Assembly (NCBI GenBank): GCA_023458095.1
Contig: JAEXAS010000026.1
Coordinates: forward strand, 186,001 to 250,000
Direction: 5' to 3'
Source: Actinomycetes bacterium
GTDB lineage: Bacteria; Actinomycetota; Actinomycetes; Propionibacteriales; Propionibacteriaceae
Length of the DNA: 64,000 nucleotides
The number at the start of each line of letters is the position of its first letter. Positions within the stretch are counted from its first letter, which is position 1. The notes under the pieces were generated by a model. The model was not told the DNA's origin. It worked only from the letters and a program-made list of their open reading frames with translations, and ran no database searches. The position numbers were made by a program, and so were the translations under genes. Below are positions 8,072 through 16,313 of the stretch, one piece after another.

Positions 8072-8550
8072 TGTCCGATCTGGTCGTGCTCGGCCTCAAG
8101 CTGGGCTATCTAGCGCTGCTGTGGCTCTTCATCGCGTTCGTGGCGAACGTGATCCGCACCGACCTCTTCGGACGCAAAGTCCCCGCCGCCGAGCTGGCCC
8201 AGGCCAGCCTGGAAGCCAATCCCCAGGGCGCTGAACGCATGTCCCGCAAGGTCGCCAAGCAACTACCGACCAAGCTCAAGGTGACCCACGGACGCCAGGC
8301 CGGGCTGGTGGTCCCGCTGGCTGGCGGCGTCCTCATCGGGCGCGGAACCGACTGCCAGTTGATCCTGGATGACGACTACGCCTCCACCCATCACGCCCGC
8401 CTGGTGCTGACCACCAGCGGCTACCAGGTCGAAGACCTCAACTCGACGAACGGCACCTTCGTGAACAATCAGCGACTCGGCGCCGCCGTTGCTTTCGGGG
8501 TCGGCGACACCCTGCGCATCGGGCGCACCCTGATGAGTGTGGAGAAGTAG
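8071..8550 (+). CDS. fhaB: FHA-domain membrane protein FhaB/FipA
   Basis: A 159-residue protein with one N-terminal membrane helix (LKLGYLALLWLFIAFVANVI, about residues 7-26), a basic linker, and a C-terminal FHA domain with VLIGRGTDCQLIL, YASTHHARL and LNSTNGTFV. FhaB/FipA is a small membrane phosphothreonine reader that bridges FtsZ and FtsQ in mycobacteria and is placed with PstP and PknB. Its ATG overlaps the fhaA stop by one base, and pstP begins directly after its stop. Function is assigned from the domain layout and conserved operon position. Confidence 0.92.
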   Translation: MSDLVVLGLKLGYLALLWLFIAFVANVIRTDLFGRKVPAAELAQASLEANPQGAERMSRKVAKQLPTKLKVTHGRQAGLVVPLAGGVLIGRGTDCQLILDDDYASTHHARLVLTTSGYQVEDLNSTNGTFVNNQRLGAAVAFGVGDTLRIGRTLMSVEK

Positions 8551-9882
8551 ATGGCATTTGCGCTGCGCTTTCTCGCCCATTCCGAGATCGGGTTGGTTCG
8601 CAAGAACAACCAGGACTCGGCTTACGTCTCGCCGACCATGCTGGTCGTCGCCGACGGCATGGGTGGGGCCGCCGCCGGCGATCTCGCCTCCGCAGTCGTG
8701 GTGGATCAGCTTTCCAGCATCGATGCCGAGCACCCCACTGGCGAGGACATGCTGCCGGCGATCGAGACCGCCATCAGCGAATCCTCCGAACTGATCAACC
8801 AGCTCGTCGACGCCGATCCCAGCCTGGACGGCATGGGGTCAACCGCCTGCGTGATGATGTTCGACGGCGAGCACCTGGCGCTGGCCAATATCGGCGACTC
8901 CCGCGCCTACCGCTTTCGCGGTGGTGAACTCACCCGCCTTTCCCGCGACCACTCCTGGGTGCAGAGCCTCATCGACGAAGGCAAACTCACCGAGGCCGAA
9001 GCTCTCGACCATCCGCATCGCTCGCTCATCCTCAAGGTCATCAACGGCCAGCCCCAGCACACTCCGGATCTGGAAATGGTCGACGTGCAGGTCGGCGACC
9101 GCCTTCTGCTGTGCTCGGACGGTCTGTGCGGATTGGTCACCGATGAAGTGATCGCCGCCCGCATCTCCGGCGAACGCCAAGACGTCATGGACGCCATGAT
9201 CCGCGTCGCGCACCTGGAAGGTGGCCTGGACAACATCACGATCATCATCGCCGATGTCGTCGAGGGTGAACCCGAGGGTGAACCGCAGGTGCTGGGCGCC
9301 GCCGACCTGATCGACATCGAGCACTTCAACGGCGAGTCGACCTTGATTCAACAACTCGGCGAGCAGGAGCCTGTCGCGGCCGCACCGGAAGGCGAAGTGG
9401 TCCGTTACTCCCCGACCTCCAAGCGGCGCGGCCTGGCGTGGTTGAAGGTGTTGGTCGCGGTCATGGTGCCGCTGCTCGTCGTCGGCGCTGGTGGCTTCCT
9501 GTGGTTCTCCTACACCCAGGAGCAGTTCTACATCGGACCTCACGAGGAGTACCTCGGCATCTACCAGGGTGTTCCCGAGCCGGTCTTCGGATTGCCGCTG
9601 TCCCGCCTGGTCCAACCGGACGCCACCTTGATCTCCGATCTTCCCGAGTATTACCAAGGGGAGGTGCGCCGGACCATTCCGGCGAAGTCCCTGGATGAGG
9701 CCCGGGCCACCCTGGTGCGGTTGCAGGAGAAGGCTGCCCAGTGCATCCAGGTGCGCAACAGCACACCAACCCCGCTGCCGACCCCGGCTCCAAGCCTCAG
9801 TCCCACCATCCTCGGCCCCCCTTCGTCCCTGCCGAGCACGGCTTCGCCGGCTCCGACCCCAATGGCGTCCGTGGACTGCTGA
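8551..9882 (+). CDS. pstP: PP2C-family Ser/Thr protein phosphatase PstP
   Basis: A 443-residue protein. Residues 1-240 form a PP2C domain with the metal-binding motifs RKNNQDS, VVADGMGGAAAG, GDSRAYRF and GGLDNITI. A linker, one membrane helix (LVAVMVPLLVVGAGGFLWF, about residues 306-324) and an outside segment of about 120 residues follow, ending in a Pro/Ser/Thr-rich tail. It removes phosphate from PknB and its substrates, balancing kinase signalling in envelope growth and division. The start immediately follows the fhaB stop. The stop overlaps rodA. Confidence 0.95.
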   Translation: MAFALRFLAHSEIGLVRKNNQDSAYVSPTMLVVADGMGGAAAGDLASAVVVDQLSSIDAEHPTGEDMLPAIETAISESSELINQLVDADPSLDGMGSTACVMMFDGEHLALANIGDSRAYRFRGGELTRLSRDHSWVQSLIDEGKLTEAEALDHPHRSLILKVINGQPQHTPDLEMVDVQVGDRLLLCSDGLCGLVTDEVIAARISGERQDVMDAMIRVAHLEGGLDNITIIIADVVEGEPEGEPQVLGAADLIDIEHFNGESTLIQQLGEQEPVAAAPEGEVVRYSPTSKRRGLAWLKVLVAVMVPLLVVGAGGFLWFSYTQEQFYIGPHEEYLGIYQGVPEPVFGLPLSRLVQPDATLISDLPEYYQGEVRRTIPAKSLDEARATLVRLQEKAAQCIQVRNSTPTPLPTPAPSLSPTILGPPSSLPSTASPAPTPMASVDC

Positions 9883-11495
9883 TGGACCCCGTAGTCGGCT
9901 ACCGGAAGCGCCGCGGCGTTGAAGCGTTCATGCTGGCCTTCGCCGTGGCATTGGCCATGGGTGGCTATCTGCTCACCCACCTCAACCGCTACGCAACACT
10001 TCCGCCGGAATGGCCCTGGGCGCTGGCTGCCCTCGGCGGCGTCGCTCTGGTCCTGCACCTGGTGATCCGCTGGCGGCTACCCTACGCCGATCCGCTCATC
10101 CTGCCTGTGGTGATGCTGCTCAACGGCATGGGCCTGGCCATGATCCATCGCCTCGATCTCAGCGACACCAAGGCACCGCACAGCGCCGAGTTGCAGTTGG
10201 TGTGGCTGTTCGTGGCTGCGACAGTGTGCATCGCGGTGATCGTGCTGTTGCGCGACTATCGCGTTCTGCAGCGCTACCCCTATCTGCTGTTCCTGGCCGG
10301 CATCACTTTGCTGCTGCTGCCCATGGTTCCCGGTCTGGGACTGGACAAGAACGGCGCCCAGATCTGGATCCACGTCGGCACCTACAGCTTCCAGCCCGCC
10401 GAGGTCGCCAAGCTCGTGCTCACCATCGCCTTCGCGTCCTATCTGGTCGACAAGCGCGAGGTGCTGGCGATGGCCGGTGGCCACCTCCTCGGCATCGACT
10501 TCCCCCGGCCCCGCGACCTGGGCCCGATCCTGTTGATGTGGCTGGCCAGCTTGGCGGTCTTGATCTTCCAGAAGGACCTGGGCACCTCACTGCTGTTCTT
10601 CGGCCTGTTCGTCGTCATGCTGTACGTGGCAACGGAGAAGCCGAGCTGGGCGATCCTGGGCACCACCTTGTTCCTGGTCGGTGCGGTCGGCGCCTATCTC
10701 GCTTTCGGGCACGTCCAGACCCGCGTCTCGGCCTGGCTGGACCCCTTCTCCAACTACGACCGCAACTATCAGGTGATCCAAGCCCAGTTCGGCATCGCCT
10801 GGGGCGGTATCTTCGGCACCGGGTGGGGCCTGGGACGTCCCGAACTGACCCCGCTGGCCAAGACCGACTTCATCGGGGCGGCCATCGGCGAAGAACTGGG
10901 CATCACCGGACTTCTGGCGGTGATTCTGCTCTACGGAATCATCGTGGCCCGAGGCTTCCGAGCCGCCCTGGGTGCCCGCGATCCCTTCGGCAAGCTGCTG
11001 GCCACCGGATTGTCGTTCGTCTTCGCTGTGCAGGTCTTCGCCATTCTGGGCGGCGTCACCCGCCTGCTGCCCCTCACCGGCCTGACCACGCCCTTCATGT
11101 CGCAGGGCGGATCCTCGCTGGTGGCCAACTGGATCATGGTGGCGCTGCTGCTGGTGATCACCCACCAGGTGCGTCGCCCGGCGGTGAGCGTGGCCACTGT
11201 GCCGGTGGCGTCTTTGGAGGGCGACACCACCGAATTGATCGAGGTTGGTTCACTGGCTGGTAGCGCCGCACCGTCGTCGCCGCCACAGTTCCCGACTGTC
11301 GGCGCGGACGCCCCACTGATCCAGGCCGACGCCAACACCGACACCGCAGCCTTTGCGGCTACCGACGAGGTGACGGCCATCGAGGAGGAAACCGCCATGG
11401 TGCCCGTCGCAGATTCCGCGGACGCCGGGTCCCCGCAGAGCCCACCTGATTCAGTCACCGAAGTCGTCGAGCTCCCCGAGGAGGATCGACCATGA
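9882..11495 (+). CDS. rodA: SEDS peptidoglycan glycosyltransferase, RodA/FtsW family
   Basis: A 537-residue polytopic membrane protein with about ten to twelve helices and SEDS-family signatures: FQPAEVAKLVL, FQKDLGTSLLFFGLF and the C-terminal LTGLTTPFMSQGGSSLVANW. SEDS proteins polymerise lipid II into glycan strands with a partner class B PBP, which is the next gene. The true start is the ATG at 9882, overlapping the pstP stop (TGATG); the longer frame from 9741 runs inside pstP. A long cytoplasmic tail of about 110 residues after the last helix is Ala/Thr/Asp-rich, a plausible target region for kinase regulation. RodA rather than FtsW is chosen by operon position. Confidence 0.92.
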   Translation: MDPVVGYRKRRGVEAFMLAFAVALAMGGYLLTHLNRYATLPPEWPWALAALGGVALVLHLVIRWRLPYADPLILPVVMLLNGMGLAMIHRLDLSDTKAPHSAELQLVWLFVAATVCIAVIVLLRDYRVLQRYPYLLFLAGITLLLLPMVPGLGLDKNGAQIWIHVGTYSFQPAEVAKLVLTIAFASYLVDKREVLAMAGGHLLGIDFPRPRDLGPILLMWLASLAVLIFQKDLGTSLLFFGLFVVMLYVATEKPSWAILGTTLFLVGAVGAYLAFGHVQTRVSAWLDPFSNYDRNYQVIQAQFGIAWGGIFGTGWGLGRPELTPLAKTDFIGAAIGEELGITGLLAVILLYGIIVARGFRAALGARDPFGKLLATGLSFVFAVQVFAILGGVTRLLPLTGLTTPFMSQGGSSLVANWIMVALLLVITHQVRRPAVSVATVPVASLEGDTTELIEVGSLAGSAAPSSPPQFPTVGADAPLIQADANTDTAAFAATDEVTAIEEETAMVPVADSADAGSPQSPPDSVTEVVELPEEDRP

Positions 11496-12910
11496 ATCGT
11501 CCGATTCGACGGGTGGCGGTGGTCTCGCTGTTCATGACCCTGGCGGTGATGATCAACCTCTCCATCGCCTATGTGGCCCAGGCCCAGTACTTCAACGACC
11601 GTCCCGAGAATCACCGGGTCACCGATTCCCGCTTCGGTCAGGACCGCGGGCCGATCATGGTCGGCAACAGCCCGATCGCGAAGTCGACCCCGGTCGACGA
11701 CAAGTACCGCTACCAGCGCTCCTACCCGTCCGGCGAGTTGTACGCCCCGGTCACCGGTTTCTACTCCTACCAATACGGCGCCTCTGCTTTGGAGGCGTCC
11801 TACTCTTCGGAGTTGGCCGGCCAGGACAGTTCGCAGTTCCTGTCCCGCCTGATCGATCTGGCCTCTGGTGCCACCCCCAAGGGCGGCACCGTCGAGACCA
11901 CCATCAGCGCCAAGGCCCAGCGCGCCGCCTGGAAGGGTCTGGCTGGACGCAAGGGTGCCGTGGTGGCCATCGACTACACCACCGGCGCGATCAAGGCCCT
12001 GGTCACCTCGCCCAGCTACAACCCCGACGACCTGGCCACTCACAACATTCGGCAGTCCGAAAAGGCCTGGGCCAAGCTCAACGCCGACCCGACCCGGCCC
12101 ATGTCGAATCGCGCCACCCGCGAGATCTACTCCCCCGGCTCCACCTTCAAACTGGTGACCACCGCGGCCGCCCTGGAGTCGGGGCTGAGTGCGGATTCCA
12201 TGGTGCAGGCGAACTCCTACAAGCTCCCCGGCTCCACGAAGGTCATCGCCGAATCCTGCGGCGGCAAGGAGATCACTCTCACCCGGGCACTGATGGTCTC
12301 CTGCAACCCCGCCTATGCCCGCCTGGGCGTGACTTTGGGCCAGGACAAGCTGCGCGCGCAGGCCGAGAAGTTCGGGTTCGGCAGCAAGTTCCTCGCCGAT
12401 ATCGGATCGGTCGCCAGCGTCTACCCCGAAGACCTGGACGCAGCGCAGACCGCCATGACCGCGATCGGCGAATATGAGGTCGCCGCCACCCCGCTGCAGA
12501 TGGCCCTGGTCTCGGCCGCAGTCGCCAATAACGGCGTGATCATGGAGCCCTATATCGTTAGCCAGGTGTTGGACGCCGACTTGCGGGTAACCAGTCAGAC
12601 GAAGCCGAAACAACGCGGCAAGGCCATCAGCAACACGACCGCCGCCGAGATGCGCAAAATGATGATCAAGGTGGTCCAGAGCGGCACCGGCTATCGGGCC
12701 AAGATCTCCGGAGTCACCGTGGGCGGCAAGACCGGCACGGCCAACACCGATTACAAGCGCAAGCCCTACGCCTGGTTTACTGCGTGGGCCGACGATCCCC
12801 ATGTCGCGGTGTGCGTCTTCGTCGAGGACTCCGACCTCTCGGCCTCCGAGATCGCCGGCGGACGGATCTCGGCACCCATAGCCAAAGCAGTAATCGAGGC
12901 ACTTCAATGA
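11492..12910 (+). CDS. pbpA: Class B penicillin-binding protein PbpA
   Basis: A 472-residue transpeptidase with an N-terminal anchor helix (residues about 7-27). The penicillin-binding motifs are complete: SXXK as STFK with nucleophile S217, SCN in VSCNPAYARLG, and KTGT in GGKTGTANTD. It crosslinks the strands made by the SEDS partner outside the membrane. The ATG overlaps the rodA stop by 4 bp. It is shorter than division PBP3 enzymes because it lacks the large N-terminal module, which matches PbpA of mycobacteria and streptomycetes. Confidence 0.95.
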   Translation: MNRPIRRVAVVSLFMTLAVMINLSIAYVAQAQYFNDRPENHRVTDSRFGQDRGPIMVGNSPIAKSTPVDDKYRYQRSYPSGELYAPVTGFYSYQYGASALEASYSSELAGQDSSQFLSRLIDLASGATPKGGTVETTISAKAQRAAWKGLAGRKGAVVAIDYTTGAIKALVTSPSYNPDDLATHNIRQSEKAWAKLNADPTRPMSNRATREIYSPGSTFKLVTTAAALESGLSADSMVQANSYKLPGSTKVIAESCGGKEITLTRALMVSCNPAYARLGVTLGQDKLRAQAEKFGFGSKFLADIGSVASVYPEDLDAAQTAMTAIGEYEVAATPLQMALVSAAVANNGVIMEPYIVSQVLDADLRVTSQTKPKQRGKAISNTTAAEMRKMMIKVVQSGTGYRAKISGVTVGGKTGTANTDYKRKPYAWFTAWADDPHVAVCVFVEDSDLSASEIAGGRISAPIAKAVIEALQ

Positions 12911-13004
12911 GGCGAGGAGCCAAAGTTGTCCCTGATCGGCAACAATGGACCCGTTGCGCCGCCGAATCACCCCACGGCATCGCGGGGCGGAAAGGAATTG
13001 GGCA

Positions 13005-14723
13005 ATGACTGATGAGCCAAGGATCCTGGGCGGCCGGTACCAACTGGGGTCGGCCCTCGGACGTGGCGGCATGGCCGAGGTGCGACGCGCACGCGACCTT
13101 CGACTGGGTCGCGAGGTGGCGATCAAGCAATTGCGGGTCGACCTCGCGTCCGATCCCACCTTCCAGGAGCGGTTCCGTCGTGAGGCGCAGTCCGCCGCAG
13201 GATTGAACCATCCCAACATCGTTGCGGTCTACGACACCGGTGAGGAGGCCGATCCGACCTCCGGGGTGAAGGTTCCCTACATCGTCATGGAGCTGGTCGA
13301 AGGCCACACCTTGCGCGAATTGCTGCGCACCGGTCGCCAGATCCAACCCACCAAGGCCTTGGTCTTCGCCAAAGGGGTGCTGGACGCGTTGGCGTACAGC
13401 CACAAGGCCGGCATCGTGCATCGAGACATCAAGCCCGCCAATGTGATGCTCACCCCCGAGGGTGAGATCAAGGTCATGGACTTCGGCATCGCCCGCGCGG
13501 TGGCCGACACCTCGGCCACCATGACCCAGACGGCTGCGGTGATCGGCACCGCCCAGTATCTGTCGCCGGAGCAGGCCCGCGGTGAGACCGTCGATGCCCG
13601 CAGCGACATCTATTCGGCCGGCTGCCTGCTCTACGAACTGCTGACCGGGCGTCCGCCGTTCCAGGGTGATTCCCCGGTGAGCGTGGCCTACCAGCACGTC
13701 CGGGAGAACCCGGTACCGCCCAGCCATCTGGACGCCGTGGTCACCGCCGACATGGACAACATCGTGCTGAAGGCGTTGGCCAAGGATCCGGCGGATCGCT
13801 ACCAGACCGCCACGGCCATGAGCGCCGATATCGGCCGTCTGTTGGCTGGCCAGGAGGTGTTGGCTCGTCCGGTGCCGACCGCCGAAATGCCGGGCTCGGC
13901 CGATGCGACCACCCTCATGGCATCCTCCGCCCCGCTTGCCGCATTGCCGGAGGAAGAAGAGCCCGAGCCCAAGCGTCGTATCGGGCTGATCGCGTTCCTG
14001 GTCGCTTTGGCGGTCGTCGCGGTCGGTACAGGCATCTTCTTCGTCGTTCGTGCGACCAGCGGTTCAGACATGGTGACTGTGCCCTCGGTGCTGTATCGCA
14101 GCGCCGCCGAGGCCACCCAGATCCTCAACGAAGCCAAGCTGGCGGTGAACGTGGTTTCGATCGCCGGTCCCGACGATGGCACCCGCAACCAGGTGGTGGA
14201 TCAGGACCCCAAGGGCAGCGCCCAGGTGCCGATCAACACCACGGTCACCATCCAGGTCAACTCCGGCCCGAATAAGATCACCATCCCGTTCGGGTTGAAG
14301 GGCCAGAAGGTCGACGACGTGGTGAAGCAGTTGACCGGCTTGGGGTTCACGAAGGTCCACAAACTCGCCGACCCGAATGAGGACGTCGCGGCCAAGGCCA
14401 AAGAGGTGACCAGCATCACTCCGGCCGAGGGCACCGAAGCCGCCGTCGACGCCGAGATCACCGTCTACTACGCCACCGGCAAGTCAGCGGTTCCGAACTT
14501 CAAGGGCTACGACCAGGCCCGCGCGGAGCAGGTCGCCAATGAGGCCGGCTTCACGGTGAAGTTCAAGGACAGGGTCTCCAGCACCGACACCCCCGGCGTG
14601 GTCATCGACCAGAATCCGAGTGCTGGCACCGTGCTGTCTCGGACCACCGACATCACCTTGTGGATTGCGGTCGCACCGCCGGTCACTCCGAGCCCGAACC
14701 CGTCCGGCTCAGCGACGCCCTGA
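13005..14723 (+). CDS. pknB: Ser/Thr protein kinase PknB with PASTA domains
   Basis: A 572-residue transmembrane kinase. The kinase domain (about 10-275) shows GRGGMAEV in the glycine loop, catalytic Lys41 in VAIKQL, HRDIKPAN with Asp141, and DFG with Asp159. An acidic and basic juxtamembrane stretch precedes one membrane helix (about 325-345), followed by three extracellular PASTA repeats that sense muropeptides or lipid II. The start at 13005 has AAAGGA 8 bases upstream. The pknA gene that sits beside pknB in mycobacteria is absent, so PknB is the only kinase of this operon. The mycobacterial protein has four PASTA repeats, against three here. Confidence 0.95.
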   Translation: MTDEPRILGGRYQLGSALGRGGMAEVRRARDLRLGREVAIKQLRVDLASDPTFQERFRREAQSAAGLNHPNIVAVYDTGEEADPTSGVKVPYIVMELVEGHTLRELLRTGRQIQPTKALVFAKGVLDALAYSHKAGIVHRDIKPANVMLTPEGEIKVMDFGIARAVADTSATMTQTAAVIGTAQYLSPEQARGETVDARSDIYSAGCLLYELLTGRPPFQGDSPVSVAYQHVRENPVPPSHLDAVVTADMDNIVLKALAKDPADRYQTATAMSADIGRLLAGQEVLARPVPTAEMPGSADATTLMASSAPLAALPEEEEPEPKRRIGLIAFLVALAVVAVGTGIFFVVRATSGSDMVTVPSVLYRSAAEATQILNEAKLAVNVVSIAGPDDGTRNQVVDQDPKGSAQVPINTTVTIQVNSGPNKITIPFGLKGQKVDDVVKQLTGLGFTKVHKLADPNEDVAAKAKEVTSITPAEGTEAAVDAEITVYYATGKSAVPNFKGYDQARAEQVANEAGFTVKFKDRVSSTDTPGVVIDQNPSAGTVLSRTTDITLWIAVAPPVTPSPNPSGSATP

Positions 14724-14730
14724 CCTGGCC

Positions 14731-14766
14731 CGCTGATGGCCGATCAGTGACCGAGGGCCATCAGCG
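14731..14766. terminator. Bidirectional stem-loop between pknB and trpG/pabA
   Basis: A perfect 11-bp inverted repeat, CGCTGATGGCC (14731-14741) and GGCCATCAGCG (14756-14766), with a 14-nt loop lies between the convergent ends of pknB and the amidotransferase gene, overlapping the 3' end of the latter. Only 20 bases separate the two stop codons, so one element may serve both strands. Confidence 0.7.
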
Positions 14767-15379
14767 GTGTAAGGCCTTGTGCCCGTGTGGGCGCCTCGGA
14801 GTCGCCGCAGGCGACCAGCCAGTTGGCCAGCATCTGGTAGCCGCCCTCGGTGAGCACCGATTCGGGGTGGAACTGGACGCTCTCCACCGGCAGCGTCTTG
14901 TGCCGCACCGCCATGATGACGCCCGACTCGGTGGTGGCGCTCACCTCGAGTTCGGCAGGCACCGTAGCCGGGTCCAAGGCCAAAGAGTGGTACCGGGTCG
15001 CGGTGAACGGATTCGGAAGGCCTGCGAAGACCCCGCGCCCGTCGTGGTGGACCAGCGAGGTCTTGCCGTGCAGCAGCTCCGGGGCCCGATTGACGACCCC
15101 GCCGAAGGCCACCGAGATCGACTGCAGGCCCAAACACACTCCGAAGATGGGCAGCCGTCCAGCCTGGCTGTGCACCACATCGATGCACACTCCCGCCCCT
15201 TCGGGCGTCCCGGGTCCCGGTGAGAGCAGGATGCCGTCAAATCCGTCTGCCCAAGCCGCATCAGCGAAACGCTCATCGTCGTTGCGCCACACCTCAACCT
15301 CGGCCCCGAGCTGGGACAGATACTGCACGAGGTTGTAGACGAAGGAGTCGTAGTTGTCGATCACCAGGATGCGCGCCAT
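14744..15379 (-). CDS. trpG: Glutamine amidotransferase of anthranilate/aminodeoxychorismate synthase
   Basis: A 211-residue class I glutamine amidotransferase with the catalytic triad in place: Cys82 in FGVCLGLQ, and His171 and Glu173 in FHPES. The N-terminal ILVIDNYDSFVYNLVQYL is typical of TrpG/PabA. It releases ammonia from glutamine for the chorismate-using partner and may serve both tryptophan and folate synthesis. No synthase partner gene is near. The position, convergent with pknB, matches the mycobacterial locus. The start at 15379 is preferred because GGGGGAG lies about 8 bases upstream; an ATG at 15406 would add nine residues. PabA is an equally possible name. Confidence 0.88.
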   Translation of the reverse strand: MARILVIDNYDSFVYNLVQYLSQLGAEVEVWRNDDERFADAAWADGFDGILLSPGPGTPEGAGVCIDVVHSQAGRLPIFGVCLGLQSISVAFGGVVNRAPELLHGKTSLVHHDGRGVFAGLPNPFTATRYHSLALDPATVPAELEVSATTESGVIMAVRHKTLPVESVQFHPESVLTEGGYQMLANWLVACGDSEAPTRAQGLTPLMALGH

Positions 15380-15475
15380 GGGTTCATTCTCCCCCACTGG
15401 GGACATGGCGCGGCTTCGGTCCGGCCTCGGATATCCTGTTGGACGGTTCAGCGTGATCTCAACAAGGAGCGACCG

Positions 15476-16240
15476 GTGCCTGAAGCCAAGAGCCCGAAGT
15501 CCAAGACCCAGCCCGACGAGGCGGTCGACCTGGTCGACGACGCCGAGAAAGCTGGTGACGACGCCGCTGCACAGACCGTCGCTGATGAGGCGGACGATCC
15601 CACGCCCAGCCCCGCGAAGTCATCGCGTCGGCCCGACCCGGTGCAAGCCGAGAAGGACCGCCAGAAGGCGATGAAGGAGCGCCAGAAGGAACTCAAGGAG
15701 CAGGAGAAGGTCGACGCTGCCGCTCGTCGCGCCGATGCGAAGAAGTTCGCGCAGGCTGAAAAGGACGCCGCCAAGGCGGTCAAGGCCGCCGCGGCTCTGC
15801 AGCGCAAGGCCGACAAGGCCAAGGCGACCGCCGACAAACTGGCCGCCGTGGCTGAGGAGGCCAACGAGGCTGTCTTGAACGACGCCACCGATCAGGCCAA
15901 TGCCCGCGCCGAGAAGGCGGCCAGTGCCGCCACGTCCGCCGCCGACACTGCCGGAAAGCTGCAGAAGGAAGCCACGGCCGCCCAGAAGAAGGCCAACAAG
16001 TTGCGCGCCGGCATGCGGGCCACGGGCAAGGACAAGGTCGAAGCCCCCGATAGCCGCCAATGGGTGCCGCCGGCCTTCATCACCGTCGGTCTGCTGGGAG
16101 TGATGTGGCTGGTCGTGTATTACGTCAGCGTGGCCGCCAACATTCCAGTGCCCTACCTCACCGACCTGGGTGGCTGGAATGTCATTATCGGCATGGGTCT
16201 GATGGCGGCATCATTCGGTATCGCCACCTTGTGGAAGTAG
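15476..16240 (+). CDS. crgA: Cell division protein CrgA with a long N-terminal coiled-coil extension
   Basis: The C-terminal 65 residues (about 190-254) are a clear CrgA: RQWVPPAFITVGLLGVMWLV, a short outside loop with PYLTDLGGWN, and a second helix ending GIATLWK. CrgA is a small actinobacterial membrane protein that helps recruit FtsI and other division or elongation proteins. Typical CrgA proteins are only about 80-95 residues long. Here about 190 residues rich in Ala, Lys, Glu and Asp precede the helices and should form a long charged helix or coiled coil in the cytoplasm. The GTG at 15476 has AAGGAG 6 bases upstream, so the long form appears to be translated. Its position next to trpG and pknB matches other actinobacteria. 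Confidence 0.88.
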   Translation: MPEAKSPKSKTQPDEAVDLVDDAEKAGDDAAAQTVADEADDPTPSPAKSSRRPDPVQAEKDRQKAMKERQKELKEQEKVDAAARRADAKKFAQAEKDAAKAVKAAAALQRKADKAKATADKLAAVAEEANEAVLNDATDQANARAEKAASAATSAADTAGKLQKEATAAQKKANKLRAGMRATGKDKVEAPDSRQWVPPAFITVGLLGVMWLVVYYVSVAANIPVPYLTDLGGWNVIIGMGLMAASFGIATLWK

Positions 16241-16313
16241 CCTTCGCGGTCCCGGGGCATACCGCCCTGGGCAGGTAACCCTCGCGGGCACGCTCAGCGC
16301 TTGATCGTTCCGC

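Noticed and set aside
10931..13219. 762-codon minus-strand open frame across rodA-pbpA-pknB
   Set aside because: The plus strand carries three genes with intact catalytic motifs. The antisense frame has no recognisable domain and spans gene borders.
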